Source of the DNA: MAG-120802 sp049430265
Lineage (GTDB): Bacteria; Actinomycetota; Actinomycetes; Nanopelagicales; Nanopelagicaceae
Assembly (NCBI GenBank): GCA_049430265.1
Contig: JBMTBW010000011.1
Coordinates: forward strand, 1 to 23,816
Direction of reading: 5' to 3'
DNA length: 23,816 nt
Below, piece by piece: positions 7,414 through 14,955 of this stretch (the stretch's first letter is position 1; each line of letters starts with the position of its first letter). A program made the translations under genes and the position numbers. The notes beneath the pieces were generated by a model that saw nothing but the letters and a program-made list of their open reading frames with translations, did not search any database and was not told the origin of the DNA.

Positions 7414-8558
7414 AGAGATTTGAGGATGCGATCAAATGCTTCAGTAATAATCTCAGGACTGGTTCCAAAGTTAAAGCGAATATATTGCTTATGGTTTGGC
7501 CCATACATATAACCACCTTTGAACGCTACTTTTCCTCTTTCTAATAGGTGCTTTGCTGGGTCATCTCCTAAATTAAGAGCTGAGAGATCAAGCCAGGCCA
7601 AATAGCTAAAGTCGGGCTCTCGATAGGTAATCGAGGGAATCTTGCTATCAATTAGATTCCTGATTAGAACCTTATTCTCCTCAAGTGTTGCAATAGCGCC
7701 ATCGAGCCAATCAATTGATTGACTAAAGCCAGCAGTTGCTGCAACTGCTCCAAATATTGAGGCTCGATAGCCAACAGATTCAGGCATAGCGTTAATTCGC
7801 TGCTTTAGCTCATCTGATCCGGTAATGATTAGAGCACATTTGAGTCCAGCTAGATTAAAAGCTTTTCCAGAGCCAGAGATAGCCACACATACTTCGCGGG
7901 CATCATCACTAATGGCCATAAAGGGTTGAAAATCGCGTCCTTTATAGACAAGCGGTGCATGGATTTCATCGCTAATAATTACTACGCCATACTTTTTAGC
8001 CAATGAAGCAAGTGTTTCTAGCACTTCTCTTGCAAAGATAACTCCTACTGGATTGTGTGGATGGCAGAGCAGATGAACTTTTACTCCAGCTTTATACTCT
8101 CGCTCAATTCCATCTAAATCAAGCCAGTAATTCTCCCCCTCTTGCTTTAGTGGAACATCAACTAAGGTTGCGCTAACTTCTTTAGGCCAGGTCCAGAAAT
8201 TTTCATAAACTGGAGAATTAACCATCAGTTTCTCGCCAGGCTTTAATAGAGTTCGAATTACTTCAACTGCTGCAACTCCAGCATCAGTTGCGGTGCGAAT
8301 ATGTGCAGGATCAACTTTCCATCCCCATCGCGTATCTGCAAACTTAGAAAAAGCTTCAAATAGCTCTGGCATTGGGCCTAAGTAGCCCGTATCAGAGCGA
8401 TTTACCATGTCATGAAGTGCTTGCTTAATTGGTTCTGCTATCGGGAAATCCATTTCAGCAACTGGCAGGGGCAGAACATCGCTGGGAAAAAATCGCCACT
8501 TAGCGCTTTTGCGGCCTCTTAGCTCATTTAGTCCAGGAGCTCTAACAACTTCGGCCAT
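7410..8558 (-). CDS. PLP-dependent aminotransferase / C-S lyase, MalY-PatB family
   Basis: A 382-residue fold-type I PLP enzyme. Signature elements are PVAEMDFPIAEPI near residue 32, LLCHPHNPVG at 163-172, SDEIHAPLVY at 196-205, and the Schiff-base lysine K232 in SGSGKAFNLAGLK. These define the MalY/PatB group, which cleaves cystathionine or cysteine conjugates and in E. coli MalY also modulates the maltose regulon. Placement directly downstream of a sugar operon makes either a metabolic or a regulatory role conceivable, but the sequence cannot decide. There is no Shine-Dalgarno before ATG 8558; a -10-like hexamer 7 nt upstream suggests a leaderless start. Confidence 0.9.
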   Translation of the reverse strand: MAEVVRAPGLNELRGRKSAKWRFFPSDVLPLPVAEMDFPIAEPIKQALHDMVNRSDTGYLGPMPELFEAFSKFADTRWGWKVDPAHIRTATDAGVAAVEVIRTLLKPGEKLMVNSPVYENFWTWPKEVSATLVDVPLKQEGENYWLDLDGIEREYKAGVKVHLLCHPHNPVGVIFAREVLETLASLAKKYGVVIISDEIHAPLVYKGRDFQPFMAISDDAREVCVAISGSGKAFNLAGLKCALIITGSDELKQRINAMPESVGYRASIFGAVAATAGFSQSIDWLDGAIATLEENKVLIRNLIDSKIPSITYREPDFSYLAWLDLSALNLGDDPAKHLLERGKVAFKGGYMYGPNHKQYIRFNFGTSPEIITEAFDRILKSL

Positions 8559-8565
8559 GGGTAGG

Positions 8566-8571
8566 AGTATG
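8566..8571 (-). promoter_or_regulatory. Candidate leaderless -10 element for the MalY/PatB gene
   Basis: CATACT on the minus strand ends 7 nt before the ATG at 8558, where a leaderless transcript would begin. The 41-nt gap after aglG lacks a ribosome binding site. A convincing -35 is absent, so this could give a second, weaker promoter for the distal genes. Confidence 0.35.
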
Positions 8572-8599
8572 CCACTGCAATCAAAATAAATAAAAGGTG

Positions 8600-9526
8600 C
8601 TATCCCTTAACAGATCCAGCGAGCAATCCGCGCACAAAATATCTCTGTAGCGCAAAGAAAACAGCTACCGGCACCAATATTGAAACGAAAGCGCCTGCTG
8701 TTAATAACTCCCAATCTCCCCCTCTAGTTCCAGTCATCTCGGCTAGTCTGACCATAAGAGGTGCAATCTCACGTTTGCCGCCACCGAATGTAAGAGCAAC
8801 TAGCAAATCATTCCAGACCCATAGGAATTGGAAAATTGCAAAGGAGGCAATTGCTGGAATGCTAAGTGGCAGCACTATTTGTCTAAAGAGCTTGAAGTAA
8901 TCTGCGCCATCAACCCTTGCTGCCTCCATTAACTCTCTCGGCAATTGCGCAATAAAGTTATGGAGCAGAAATATCGCAAGCGGAAGTCCAAACATAGTGT
9001 GAGCTAGCCATATTGGAATAAAGGTTCCAGTAATGCCAAAACTTGGAATTACAGTAACGCTTCCAATATGAAGTCCTCCTGAGAAGAGCTGTAGCAGAGG
9101 AATTAGAGACATCTGAAGTGGAATTACTTGGAGAGCAAAGATTCCAAAGAAAATAAAGTTTCTTCCCTTAAAGTCAAACCAAGCAATTGCATAAGCTGCA
9201 AAGATTGCAATGGTTATTGGAATAATCGTTGACGGGATAACAATGGCAAAGGTATTTACAAAGTATTGACTCAAAGGAGGAGTTGCGCCGCGACCTTCAA
9301 ATAAGACTCTGCTGTAATTCTCAAGAGTAAATTCTGGCTTGGTAAGTACAGTCCACCAACCAGATGAGTTAATACCTGTCTGAGGTCTAAGTGATGTAAC
9401 AAAGAGGCCAAAGGTAGGAATTGTCCAAAGAACTGCTACCAAAATTGCTACAAAGCTTGCCCACGGAGAGCTTAGATGGCTCTTAACTGTTTCTACTTTG
9501 CCTTGCTTTATCGCCTTTGCCATCAC
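8600..9526 (-). CDS. aglG: Sugar ABC transporter permease (AglG/MalG type)
   Basis: A 308-residue inner-membrane permease with about six hydrophobic segments, starting with WASFVAILVAVLWTIPTFGLFVTSL. The EAA loop that contacts the ATPase is LMEAARVDGADYFKLFRQIVLPLSIPAI, about residues 198-225. It is a MalG-class subunit; assignment to alpha-glucosides rests on the adjacent glucosidase and binding protein. GTG 9526 overlaps the aglF stop by four bases (GTGA); ATG 9523 (TGATG) is an equally good start. No ATP-binding subunit is encoded in the window. Confidence 0.9.
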   Translation of the reverse strand: MMAKAIKQGKVETVKSHLSSPWASFVAILVAVLWTIPTFGLFVTSLRPQTGINSSGWWTVLTKPEFTLENYSRVLFEGRGATPPLSQYFVNTFAIVIPSTIIPITIAIFAAYAIAWFDFKGRNFIFFGIFALQVIPLQMSLIPLLQLFSGGLHIGSVTVIPSFGITGTFIPIWLAHTMFGLPLAIFLLHNFIAQLPRELMEAARVDGADYFKLFRQIVLPLSIPAIASFAIFQFLWVWNDLLVALTFGGGKREIAPLMVRLAEMTGTRGGDWELLTAGAFVSILVPVAVFFALQRYFVRGLLAGSVKG

Positions 9527-10524
9527 CGCTCCGATCTCTCACGTCGCAGATGCATCACGTTATAGGCAACTAGTGGAATAACTCCAAGGAATAAAATGAT
9601 TGCCAGAGCGCTTCCAGTACCATAATTAAGCGCTCTAAAAGACTGGTTATACATCTCATTGGCTATAACGCTGGTTTTAAAGTTTCCACCAGTCATGGTT
9701 CTGATGATGTCAAAGACTTTAAGTGCCCCAATAGTTATAGTGCTTAAAACCACGATAATGGTTCCTCGAATCATTGGAACTGTAACTTTTCCAAATCTCT
9801 TCCAGCCGCTTGCTCCATCAAGCATTGATGCTTCCATAATCTCTTCAGGAATTGCCTTGATTGCGGCAGAGAGAATCACCATGGCAAAACCAGTTTGAAT
9901 CCACACAAATACCACGATGAGTAAGAAGGTATTTAAGGGAGCGGTTAAAATCCAATTCGTTGGAACAAAGCCTAACCACTCAGCTATCTGGCTAAGAAGG
10001 CCAATTTCAGCAACTCGTTCATTTGGTTGAAATTGATAGACAAATTTCCAGATAATTCCAGCTCCAACAAATGAGATTGCCATTGGCATAAAGATCAAAG
10101 ATTTAACTAACCCAGGCCTCTTCATCCGATCTGTAAGAACTGCAATTGTTAATCCAAGAGCAGTTGAGGCGATGGGAGCTACAACCATCCAGATTCCGGT
10201 ATTTCGCAAAATCTGAAGAATTTCAGGTTGAGTAAACGCCCAGATGTAATTCTCTAACCCAACAAAATTATCTCCTCTTGCATCCCTGAAAGATAAATAG
10301 AGCGTTCTAATAGCAGGGGCTATCAATCCTATAAAGAGAAAAATGAGCGCAGGAGCTAAAAAGAGTAAGTATTTAACTAATCTCTGTACTCGCTCTGAAG
10401 TTCTCTCTGCTAAGTAAAAGGCAAGGCTAACAACAATGGCAAAGACAATTACCGTAATTACAAGCCCAGTTAACTTTGAGGCAGCCTGTTCAAGTTGAGA
10501 TTGGCGTGCTGCTAACTCAAGCAT
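9523..10524 (-). CDS. aglF: Sugar ABC transporter permease (AglF/MalF type)
   Basis: An inner-membrane permease of about 333 residues. After an extra hydrophobic N-terminal segment (LVITVIVFAIVVSLAFYLAE) comes the usual MalF-type core beginning FLAPALIFLFIGLIAPAIRTLYLSF. The EAA loop is EIMEASMLDGASGWKRFGKVTVPMIRGTI. It pairs with AglG to form the channel. I use ATG 10524, which has GAGG 4 nt upstream; the preceding codon TTG 10527 lies 7 nt after GGGGAG and is also possible. The 173-nt spacer to aglE holds strong hairpins, so expression may be uncoupled from the binding protein. Confidence 0.9.
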   Translation of the reverse strand: MLELAARQSQLEQAASKLTGLVITVIVFAIVVSLAFYLAERTSERVQRLVKYLLFLAPALIFLFIGLIAPAIRTLYLSFRDARGDNFVGLENYIWAFTQPEILQILRNTGIWMVVAPIASTALGLTIAVLTDRMKRPGLVKSLIFMPMAISFVGAGIIWKFVYQFQPNERVAEIGLLSQIAEWLGFVPTNWILTAPLNTFLLIVVFVWIQTGFAMVILSAAIKAIPEEIMEASMLDGASGWKRFGKVTVPMIRGTIIVVLSTITIGALKVFDIIRTMTGGNFKTSVIANEMYNQSFRALNYGTGSALAIILFLGVIPLVAYNVMHLRRERSER

Positions 10525-10590
10525 CAAGCCTCAACTCCCCTTAAGTAATCATTCCTTACTGAATTTCCTAGAACTTCTATAAGCATTATT

Positions 10591-10609
10591 GCAAAGAGCG
10601 ATACTTTGC
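10591..10609 (-). repeat. Small stem-loop next to the main aglE-aglF hairpin
   Basis: GCAAAG (10591-10596) and CTTTGC (10604-10609) form an exact 6-bp stem with a 7-nt loop, directly abutting the 14-bp hairpin. The two may stack in the transcript. Confidence 0.5.
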
Positions 10610-10650
10610 GTAAGGGGTGTAGCAACTTTTCTAAGTGCTACACCCCTTAC
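10610..10650 (-). repeat. Strong 14-bp intercistronic hairpin between aglE and aglF
   Basis: GTAAGGGGTGTAGC and GCTACACCCCTTAC are exact reverse complements separated by 13 nt, and the loop can add a 4-bp ACTT/AAGT extension. No uridine tract follows on the transcribed strand, so a Rho-independent terminator is unlikely. Similar intercistronic structures, such as the malE-malF REP of E. coli, protect upstream binding-protein mRNA and lower permease expression. That analogy is inference. Confidence 0.8.
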
Positions 10651-10692
10651 AACTACTACTTCTCAGAAGCTTTTAGGCTCCTTGAGATACCA

Positions 10693-10709
10693 AAGTCTTT
10701 TTAAGACTT
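10693..10709 (-). repeat. Inverted repeat spanning the aglE stop codon
   Basis: AAGTCTT and AAGACTT (7 bp) flank a 3-nt centre, and the aglE stop TAA lies across loop and stem. It is AT-rich and lacks a U-run. It is the first of three stem-loops in the aglE-aglF spacer. Confidence 0.45.
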
Positions 10710-12053
10710 AGGCCAGGACTTCTCGATTGCATCAAGAACAGCCTTATCGGACTTGTTCTCTGCAACCCAAGCAGTCATTTCTTTCCAGAATGAACCGGCA
10801 CCAACAGCTGCAGGCATTGCATCTGATCCATCAAAACGGAAGATGGTTGCATTCTTGAGAATTTCAACCGCATTCTTATTTACTGGATCTGCAACATTTG
10901 CAGTATCTAGACCCTTGTTAGCTGAGAACCAGCCACCAAGTGCTGCCTTCTTGTTATTCCATTCAGGTGATGTTAGATAAAGCTGAACCGCTCCAACTTC
11001 ACCGCGATCTGAGAATGCGCCAACGAACTCTCCGCCACCAAGGGCAGGGCGTTGATCAGCAGTCACACCTGGGAAGTAGAAGGTAGTAATTCCGCCTTCA
11101 ACATCAGTATCTTCTGGAGTAACAATGGTTGCGCCATAGTCAGCGGCAAGGATGCCACCGATAAATGAAGCCTGGCGGTGCATTGCGCAGGAACCATCAA
11201 CAATTCCAGCTCCACCCTCTTGGAAGGTAGTTGTGGCAATTGCTGAAACATTTCCTACATATTTAGCATTCTTAAGAACCTTACCGGCCTCTTTGAGAAC
11301 AGCTGCGACCTTTGGATCATTAAATGGCATGGTGTGATTAACCCAAGCATCATATGTTGCCGCATCATTAACGCGGAGCATGATGTCTTCCATCCAGTCA
11401 GTTCCAACCCAACCTGTTGCATCTCCGGAGCCAAAGCCAACGCACCATGGTTGAACTTTGCCTTCAGCTGCAATCTTGTCAGAGAGAGCTAGTAACTCTG
11501 GCCAAGTTGTTGGAATTGTCCATCCGTTATCAGCAAATGTCTTTGGTGAATACCAGACGAATGATTTTACGTTTGCACCAAGTGGAGCGGCATAGAAGGT
11601 TCCATCAACGGTTCCATATGCCTTCCAATCTGGTCCATAGAATTCATCTGCATTAGCTGAAACAGCACTAGTTGCAGGGAACATCTTTCCAGTAGCAACC
11701 ATTGCTTTTAGTAGACCTGGTTGTGGGAAGACTGCAAGATCTGGAGCTGTGCCACCTTCAACACGAACTGGAAGTTGTGCTTCAAATTCAGCAGTTCCAT
11801 TCCAATTAATCGTGATGCCAGTGCACTCTTCAAATTCGGCAAATGATTCTTGATAAATCTCTGCCTCTGGGCTACGGATAGAGGAATAGATTTCTACCTC
11901 TGTTCCGTCATAGCCTTGATACGCTTCGTAGGCATCACAGTTTGCGCCACCAGCAGAATCATCTGAGCTGGAGCATGCGCTTAATACAAGTGATAGCGCT
12001 GCGAATAAAGATGTCGCCAACAGAAGTCGACGACGCCGCAATGATGCGGTCAT
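10701..12053 (-). CDS. aglE: Sugar ABC transporter substrate-binding lipoprotein (AglE type)
   Basis: A 450-residue extracytoplasmic solute-binding protein (SBP family 1). The signal peptide has a basic n-region (RRRR), a hydrophobic core and the lipobox LSAC, giving a lipidated Cys27, followed by a Ser/Asp-rich linker. The mature protein begins with EVEIYSSIRSPEAEIYQESFAEFEECTGI and contains the typical GGTAPDLAVFPQPG hinge region and late SPEWNNKKAALGGWFSANKGLD. It probably captures alpha-glucosides (maltose, trehalose or similar) at the membrane. ATG 12053 has AAGGGGA 7 nt upstream, and this Shine-Dalgarno lies in one arm of a palindrome. Structured spacers on both sides suggest expression above that of the permeases. 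Confidence 0.93.
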   Translation of the reverse strand: MTASLRRRRLLLATSLFAALSLVLSACSSSDDSAGGANCDAYEAYQGYDGTEVEIYSSIRSPEAEIYQESFAEFEECTGITINWNGTAEFEAQLPVRVEGGTAPDLAVFPQPGLLKAMVATGKMFPATSAVSANADEFYGPDWKAYGTVDGTFYAAPLGANVKSFVWYSPKTFADNGWTIPTTWPELLALSDKIAAEGKVQPWCVGFGSGDATGWVGTDWMEDIMLRVNDAATYDAWVNHTMPFNDPKVAAVLKEAGKVLKNAKYVGNVSAIATTTFQEGGAGIVDGSCAMHRQASFIGGILAADYGATIVTPEDTDVEGGITTFYFPGVTADQRPALGGGEFVGAFSDRGEVGAVQLYLTSPEWNNKKAALGGWFSANKGLDTANVADPVNKNAVEILKNATIFRFDGSDAMPAAVGAGSFWKEMTAWVAENKSDKAVLDAIEKSWPKS

Positions 12054-12062
12054 ATAGTTTCC

Positions 12063-12074
12063 CCTTTCGAAAGG
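12063..12074 (-). promoter_or_regulatory. 12-bp palindrome covering the aglE ribosome binding site
   Basis: CCTTTCGAAAGG is a perfect palindrome with a central CG step, the general form of LacI-family operators. One arm runs into the AAGGGG Shine-Dalgarno of aglE. It may be an operator for the upstream LacI-type protein or a small hairpin limiting ribosome access; the sequence does not distinguish these. Confidence 0.4.
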
Positions 12075-12084
12075 ACCATAGAAG

Positions 12085-12106
12085 TTCCACAGATTTCTCT
12101 GAGGAA
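12085..12106 (-). repeat. Inverted repeat in the aglE leader
   Basis: TTCCACAGA and TCTGAGGAA pair over 8 of 9 positions with a 4-nt loop (one A-A mismatch). It lies in the 5' untranslated region of aglE. Confidence 0.45.
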
Positions 12107-12109
12107 GTT

Positions 12110-12135
12110 AGGGCCCATCTTTCTCTGGGGCCCCT
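12110..12135 (-). repeat. GC-rich stem-loop in the aglE leader
   Basis: AGGGCCC pairs with GGGCCCCT across an 11-nt loop with one bulged base. It is much richer in GC than its surroundings and lies between two other inverted repeats. Confidence 0.45.
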
Positions 12136-12143
12136 TACCAAGC

Positions 12144-12185
12144 AATAGTTAGCCCCTGTAAACGGGCGGTAAATAACTAACTATT
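12144..12185 (-). repeat. 9-bp inverted repeat overlapping the aglA stop codon
   Basis: AATAGTTAG (12144-12152) and CTAACTATT (12177-12185) are exact reverse complements with a 24-nt loop that contains an inner CCC/GGG pairing and two GTAAA boxes 11 nt apart. The aglA stop lies in one arm. It could be a 3' stabiliser for lacI-aglA mRNA or a weak attenuator; there is no U-tract. Confidence 0.5.
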
Positions 12186-13821
12186 TTGTTATTTTCCCCA
12201 GCCAAACGGTGCTATCAGCAGGCAGGGTGAGCGTCTTTGCCTCTAAATGAGCCTGCGTAGATGAGGCCAGGATGATCTGGCTATCGCTCTCAAGTTTGAG
12301 TTCAAAGCTCTGGTCTGTGGTGTTGGCATAGAGGAAAAAATCATCCCCCCGGCTAAAAGCTAGAACTCCTTCTGGAGTATCAATCCAAGTAATCGCATTT
12401 GATGCAGGTAGCTGGCGTGATAAAAGTTTTCTCATATGAACTGACTTGCGATAGAGCGTTAAATGGCTATTGGAATCTACTTGGGCTTCAACGCAGTGTT
12501 TTTGCCAAGTACTTGGAATTGGCAACCAAGGTCTTGTAGTTGTAAATCCATAATTTGGTAATTGAGAACTCCAAGGAAGTGGAATTCGTGCGCCATCTCT
12601 TCCCTTATCAACTCCCTTAGTTCTAAAAAAGACTGGATCTTGGCGATCTTTATCTTCAAGCTGGCCATCTTCAAGCCCCAGCTCTTCGCCCTGATAAATA
12701 TAAATACCACCAGGAAGGCCATGAGTTAGTAGCGCCATAGCTCTTGCTCTCTGCCTTCCTAATTCTCCGCCGCCAAGTCTTGATACAAGTCTTGGAGAGT
12801 CATGATTTGAAAGAACCCAAGTAGGAGATGCGCCAACTTGCCTCACTTCATCTAACGTTTTCTTGATTGCGCTTACTAGAAATTCTGCATCCCAAGGCGC
12901 GATGAGAAAGTCAAAGTTAAATATCTGATGGAGTTCATCACTTCTTACATATCTCATGGCCCTTGAACTGGGATGAACCCATGCTTCAGCAACACTCATT
13001 CTCTGGCCTTCGTAGGAGTCAAGGATTTTTCGCCAACTGCGATATATCTCGTGTACTCCCTCTCTATCAAAGAATGGAACATCGGCAAGAAGTGATTCGC
13101 GCTCAACTCTATCCATATCACTAACATCAAGGCGAAGGGCCCTAGTCAATCCTTCTGGATCTCTATGATCTTTAAAAATCTCTTCCTTAACTAGACCATG
13201 AGCAACATCGATTCGAAATCCATCAACGCCCTTATCAAGCCAAAAACGAAGCGTCTTTTCAAAATCCTTTTTTACCTCATCGTTTTCCCAATTCAAATCA
13301 GCTTGCGTGGAATCAAACAAATGTAGATACCACTGGCCAGGTTTGCCATCTACTTCCTTAACTCTGCTCCAGGCAGAACCTCCAAATATTGAGCACCAAT
13401 TATTTGGAGGAATCTCTCCACTTTCACCTCGTCCATCATAGAAATGAAAACGTGAACGCTCTAGAGATCCAGGCAGAGATTGAAGAGCTGCCTTAAACCA
13501 CTGATGCTCTGTCGAGAAGTGATTTGGAACTAAATCAACAATGATTCTTAAATCAGATTTATGCGCTGCCTTTATCAAATTAACAGCATCTTCCATGCTG
13601 CCAAATCTTGGATCAACCGCTCTTGGATCTTCGACGTCATAACCACCATCATTATTTGGTGAGAGATAAAAAGGACTTAGCCATATTGCATCGATGCCAA
13701 GTGATTTAAGGTAAGAAAGTCGTGAAATTACGCCAACTAAATCTCCCTCGCCATCACCATTAGTATCTTGAAAAGAGCGGGGGTAAACCTGATAAATCGC
13801 AGAATTTGACCACCAATCCAA
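12181..13821 (-). CDS. aglA: GH13 alpha-glucosidase (AglA type), cytosolic
   Basis: A 546-residue glycoside hydrolase family 13 enzyme that hydrolyses imported alpha-glucosides to glucose. Conserved regions in order: DTNGDGEGDLVG (19-30, calcium loop), DLVPNH (96-101), GFRIDVAHG with nucleophile Asp205, SVAEAW with acid/base Glu279, and LSNHDSPR with Asp341. There is no signal peptide. A valine follows the nucleophile; in oligo-1,6-glucosidase relatives this favours alpha-1,6 links, but it is also usual in actinobacterial GH13 enzymes, so specificity stays open. Start codon: TTG 13821 has only a poor AAAAAGAA before it, while GGAGG at the lacI end is 7 nt before an in-frame ATT at 13839. Confidence 0.94.
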   Translation of the reverse strand: MDWWSNSAIYQVYPRSFQDTNGDGEGDLVGVISRLSYLKSLGIDAIWLSPFYLSPNNDGGYDVEDPRAVDPRFGSMEDAVNLIKAAHKSDLRIIVDLVPNHFSTEHQWFKAALQSLPGSLERSRFHFYDGRGESGEIPPNNWCSIFGGSAWSRVKEVDGKPGQWYLHLFDSTQADLNWENDEVKKDFEKTLRFWLDKGVDGFRIDVAHGLVKEEIFKDHRDPEGLTRALRLDVSDMDRVERESLLADVPFFDREGVHEIYRSWRKILDSYEGQRMSVAEAWVHPSSRAMRYVRSDELHQIFNFDFLIAPWDAEFLVSAIKKTLDEVRQVGASPTWVLSNHDSPRLVSRLGGGELGRQRARAMALLTHGLPGGIYIYQGEELGLEDGQLEDKDRQDPVFFRTKGVDKGRDGARIPLPWSSQLPNYGFTTTRPWLPIPSTWQKHCVEAQVDSNSHLTLYRKSVHMRKLLSRQLPASNAITWIDTPEGVLAFSRGDDFFLYANTTDQSFELKLESDSQIILASSTQAHLEAKTLTLPADSTVWLGKITK

Positions 13822-13841
13822 TTCTTTTTGGCTATTAATTT

Positions 13842-14849
13842 CTATGCCTCCAAGCGCCTAGTGGAATTCCTTACTACCAAGGTAGTTGGAAGAGTTAAGG
13901 AATGAGATTCACTCTTGGGAAGTTTTAAGCGCTCCATAATCGACCATGCAGCCATCTCCCCCATCAGAGAGACGGGCTGCTCAATAGTTGTTAGGTCTGA
14001 AAACTCTGCCATTTCATGGCCATCAAAGCCAATAATTGAAATGTCATCTGGAACTTTTAAGCCATTTCTTCTAATTGCTTGTAGCGCGCCAAGTGCCATC
14101 TCATCTGATTGGCAAAATATTGCTGTTGGCCTATCAGCTCTTGCCAATAAATCATCCATCGCTCTACTTGCACCATACATTGTGAAGTCACCAAAGACTT
14201 CACGAGTTGGCTTAAATTCCAATCCACTCTCAGCTAGAACCTGCATAAATCCCTTGCGGCGATCTTGTGGAACGCTAAAACCAAATGGGTCATCCGGCCG
14301 GCCTGAGAGAAGTGCAATCTTTTTATGGCCTAAATTAACTAAGTGCTGAGTTGCTGTCCTTGCCCCTGCAACATCATCAATAGCCACGCTAGAACACTGT
14401 GCATGATGCATTCCAACAAGTGCGATTGGAATTCCAAGGCTTAACATCGAATCAAACTCTTCCTCAGTTGGAGGAAGGCTAATAACAATTAGGGCATCTA
14501 CTCGACCTTTTAGCAATTGATGTTGGAATAATCGCTCGCGCCCTTTCATCTGCGAGAAGTTATAGAGCAGCAGATCAAGGCCTGCCTCTCTAAGAGCTTG
14601 CTCTGCGCCATTAATAACTTGAGCGAAATACCATCTAGAGATAAATGGAGCCACTACTCCAACTGAATTAGTTCTTCCAAATAAAGCTTTGGCAGAGCTT
14701 TGCGGGATGGGATAGCCAAGTTTCTCTGCAGCATCGAGAATTTTCTTACGAGTTTCAGGATTAACATGATTTAAACCTCGAAGAGCTCGCGAAACGGTGG
14801 CGATAGAGACTCCAGCCTCAGTTGCGACTTCCTTAATACCGGCTGCCAT
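13842..14849 (-). CDS. LacI-family transcriptional repressor of the agl operon
   Basis: A 335-residue LacI/GalR-type regulator. The N-terminal helix-turn-helix is IKEVATEAGVSIATVSRALRGLNHVNPETRKKI (residues 5-37), followed by the hinge GYPIPQSSAKALFG and a periplasmic-binding-like effector domain with NSVGVVAPFISRWYFAQVINGAEQAL and IFCQSDEMALGALQAIRRNGLKVPDDISIIGFDG. As first gene of the operon it probably senses an alpha-glucoside or its product and represses its own promoter, and perhaps sites near aglE. ATG 14849 has GAAAGG 5 nt upstream. A 144-codon antisense frame inside it is a shadow. Confidence 0.95.
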   Translation of the reverse strand: MAAGIKEVATEAGVSIATVSRALRGLNHVNPETRKKILDAAEKLGYPIPQSSAKALFGRTNSVGVVAPFISRWYFAQVINGAEQALREAGLDLLLYNFSQMKGRERLFQHQLLKGRVDALIVISLPPTEEEFDSMLSLGIPIALVGMHHAQCSSVAIDDVAGARTATQHLVNLGHKKIALLSGRPDDPFGFSVPQDRRKGFMQVLAESGLEFKPTREVFGDFTMYGASRAMDDLLARADRPTAIFCQSDEMALGALQAIRRNGLKVPDDISIIGFDGHEMAEFSDLTTIEQPVSLMGEMAAWSIMERLKLPKSESHSLTLPTTLVVRNSTRRLEA

Positions 14850-14888
14850 GAAAACCTTTCAAAGCCCTTAATGCAAAGAGCTACATAG

Positions 14889-14932
14889 AGATTGTAAAAC
14901 TCTGTAAGCGGCTAAAAATAGACTGTAAAACT
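14889..14932. promoter_or_regulatory. Phased TGTAA repeats in the lacI-alkA divergent region
   Basis: AGATTGTAAAACT (14889-14901) and AGACTGTAAAACT (14920-14932) are near-identical direct repeats 31 nt apart, with a third TGTAAGC box at 14903 between them. The offsets of 10 and 21 nt place the boxes on one face of the helix. On the minus strand TACAAT within the first repeat could act as a lacI -10. Probable regulator-binding region; the regulator is unknown. Confidence 0.4.
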
Positions 14933-14941
14933 GAAAATGGC

Positions 14942-14947
14942 TACCCT
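14942..14947 (+). promoter_or_regulatory. Candidate leaderless -10 element for the glycosylase gene
   Basis: TACCCT fits TAnnnT and ends 8 nt before the ATG at 14956. There is no Shine-Dalgarno between it and the start, so the mRNA is probably leaderless. No clear -35 box. Confidence 0.35.
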
Positions 14948-14955
14948 GCCTTCTC

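Noticed and set aside
13915..14349. 144-codon plus-strand ORF antisense to the LacI-type gene
   Set aside because: It lies fully within a well-supported gene on the other strand and its translation shows no family motif; typical shadow frame.
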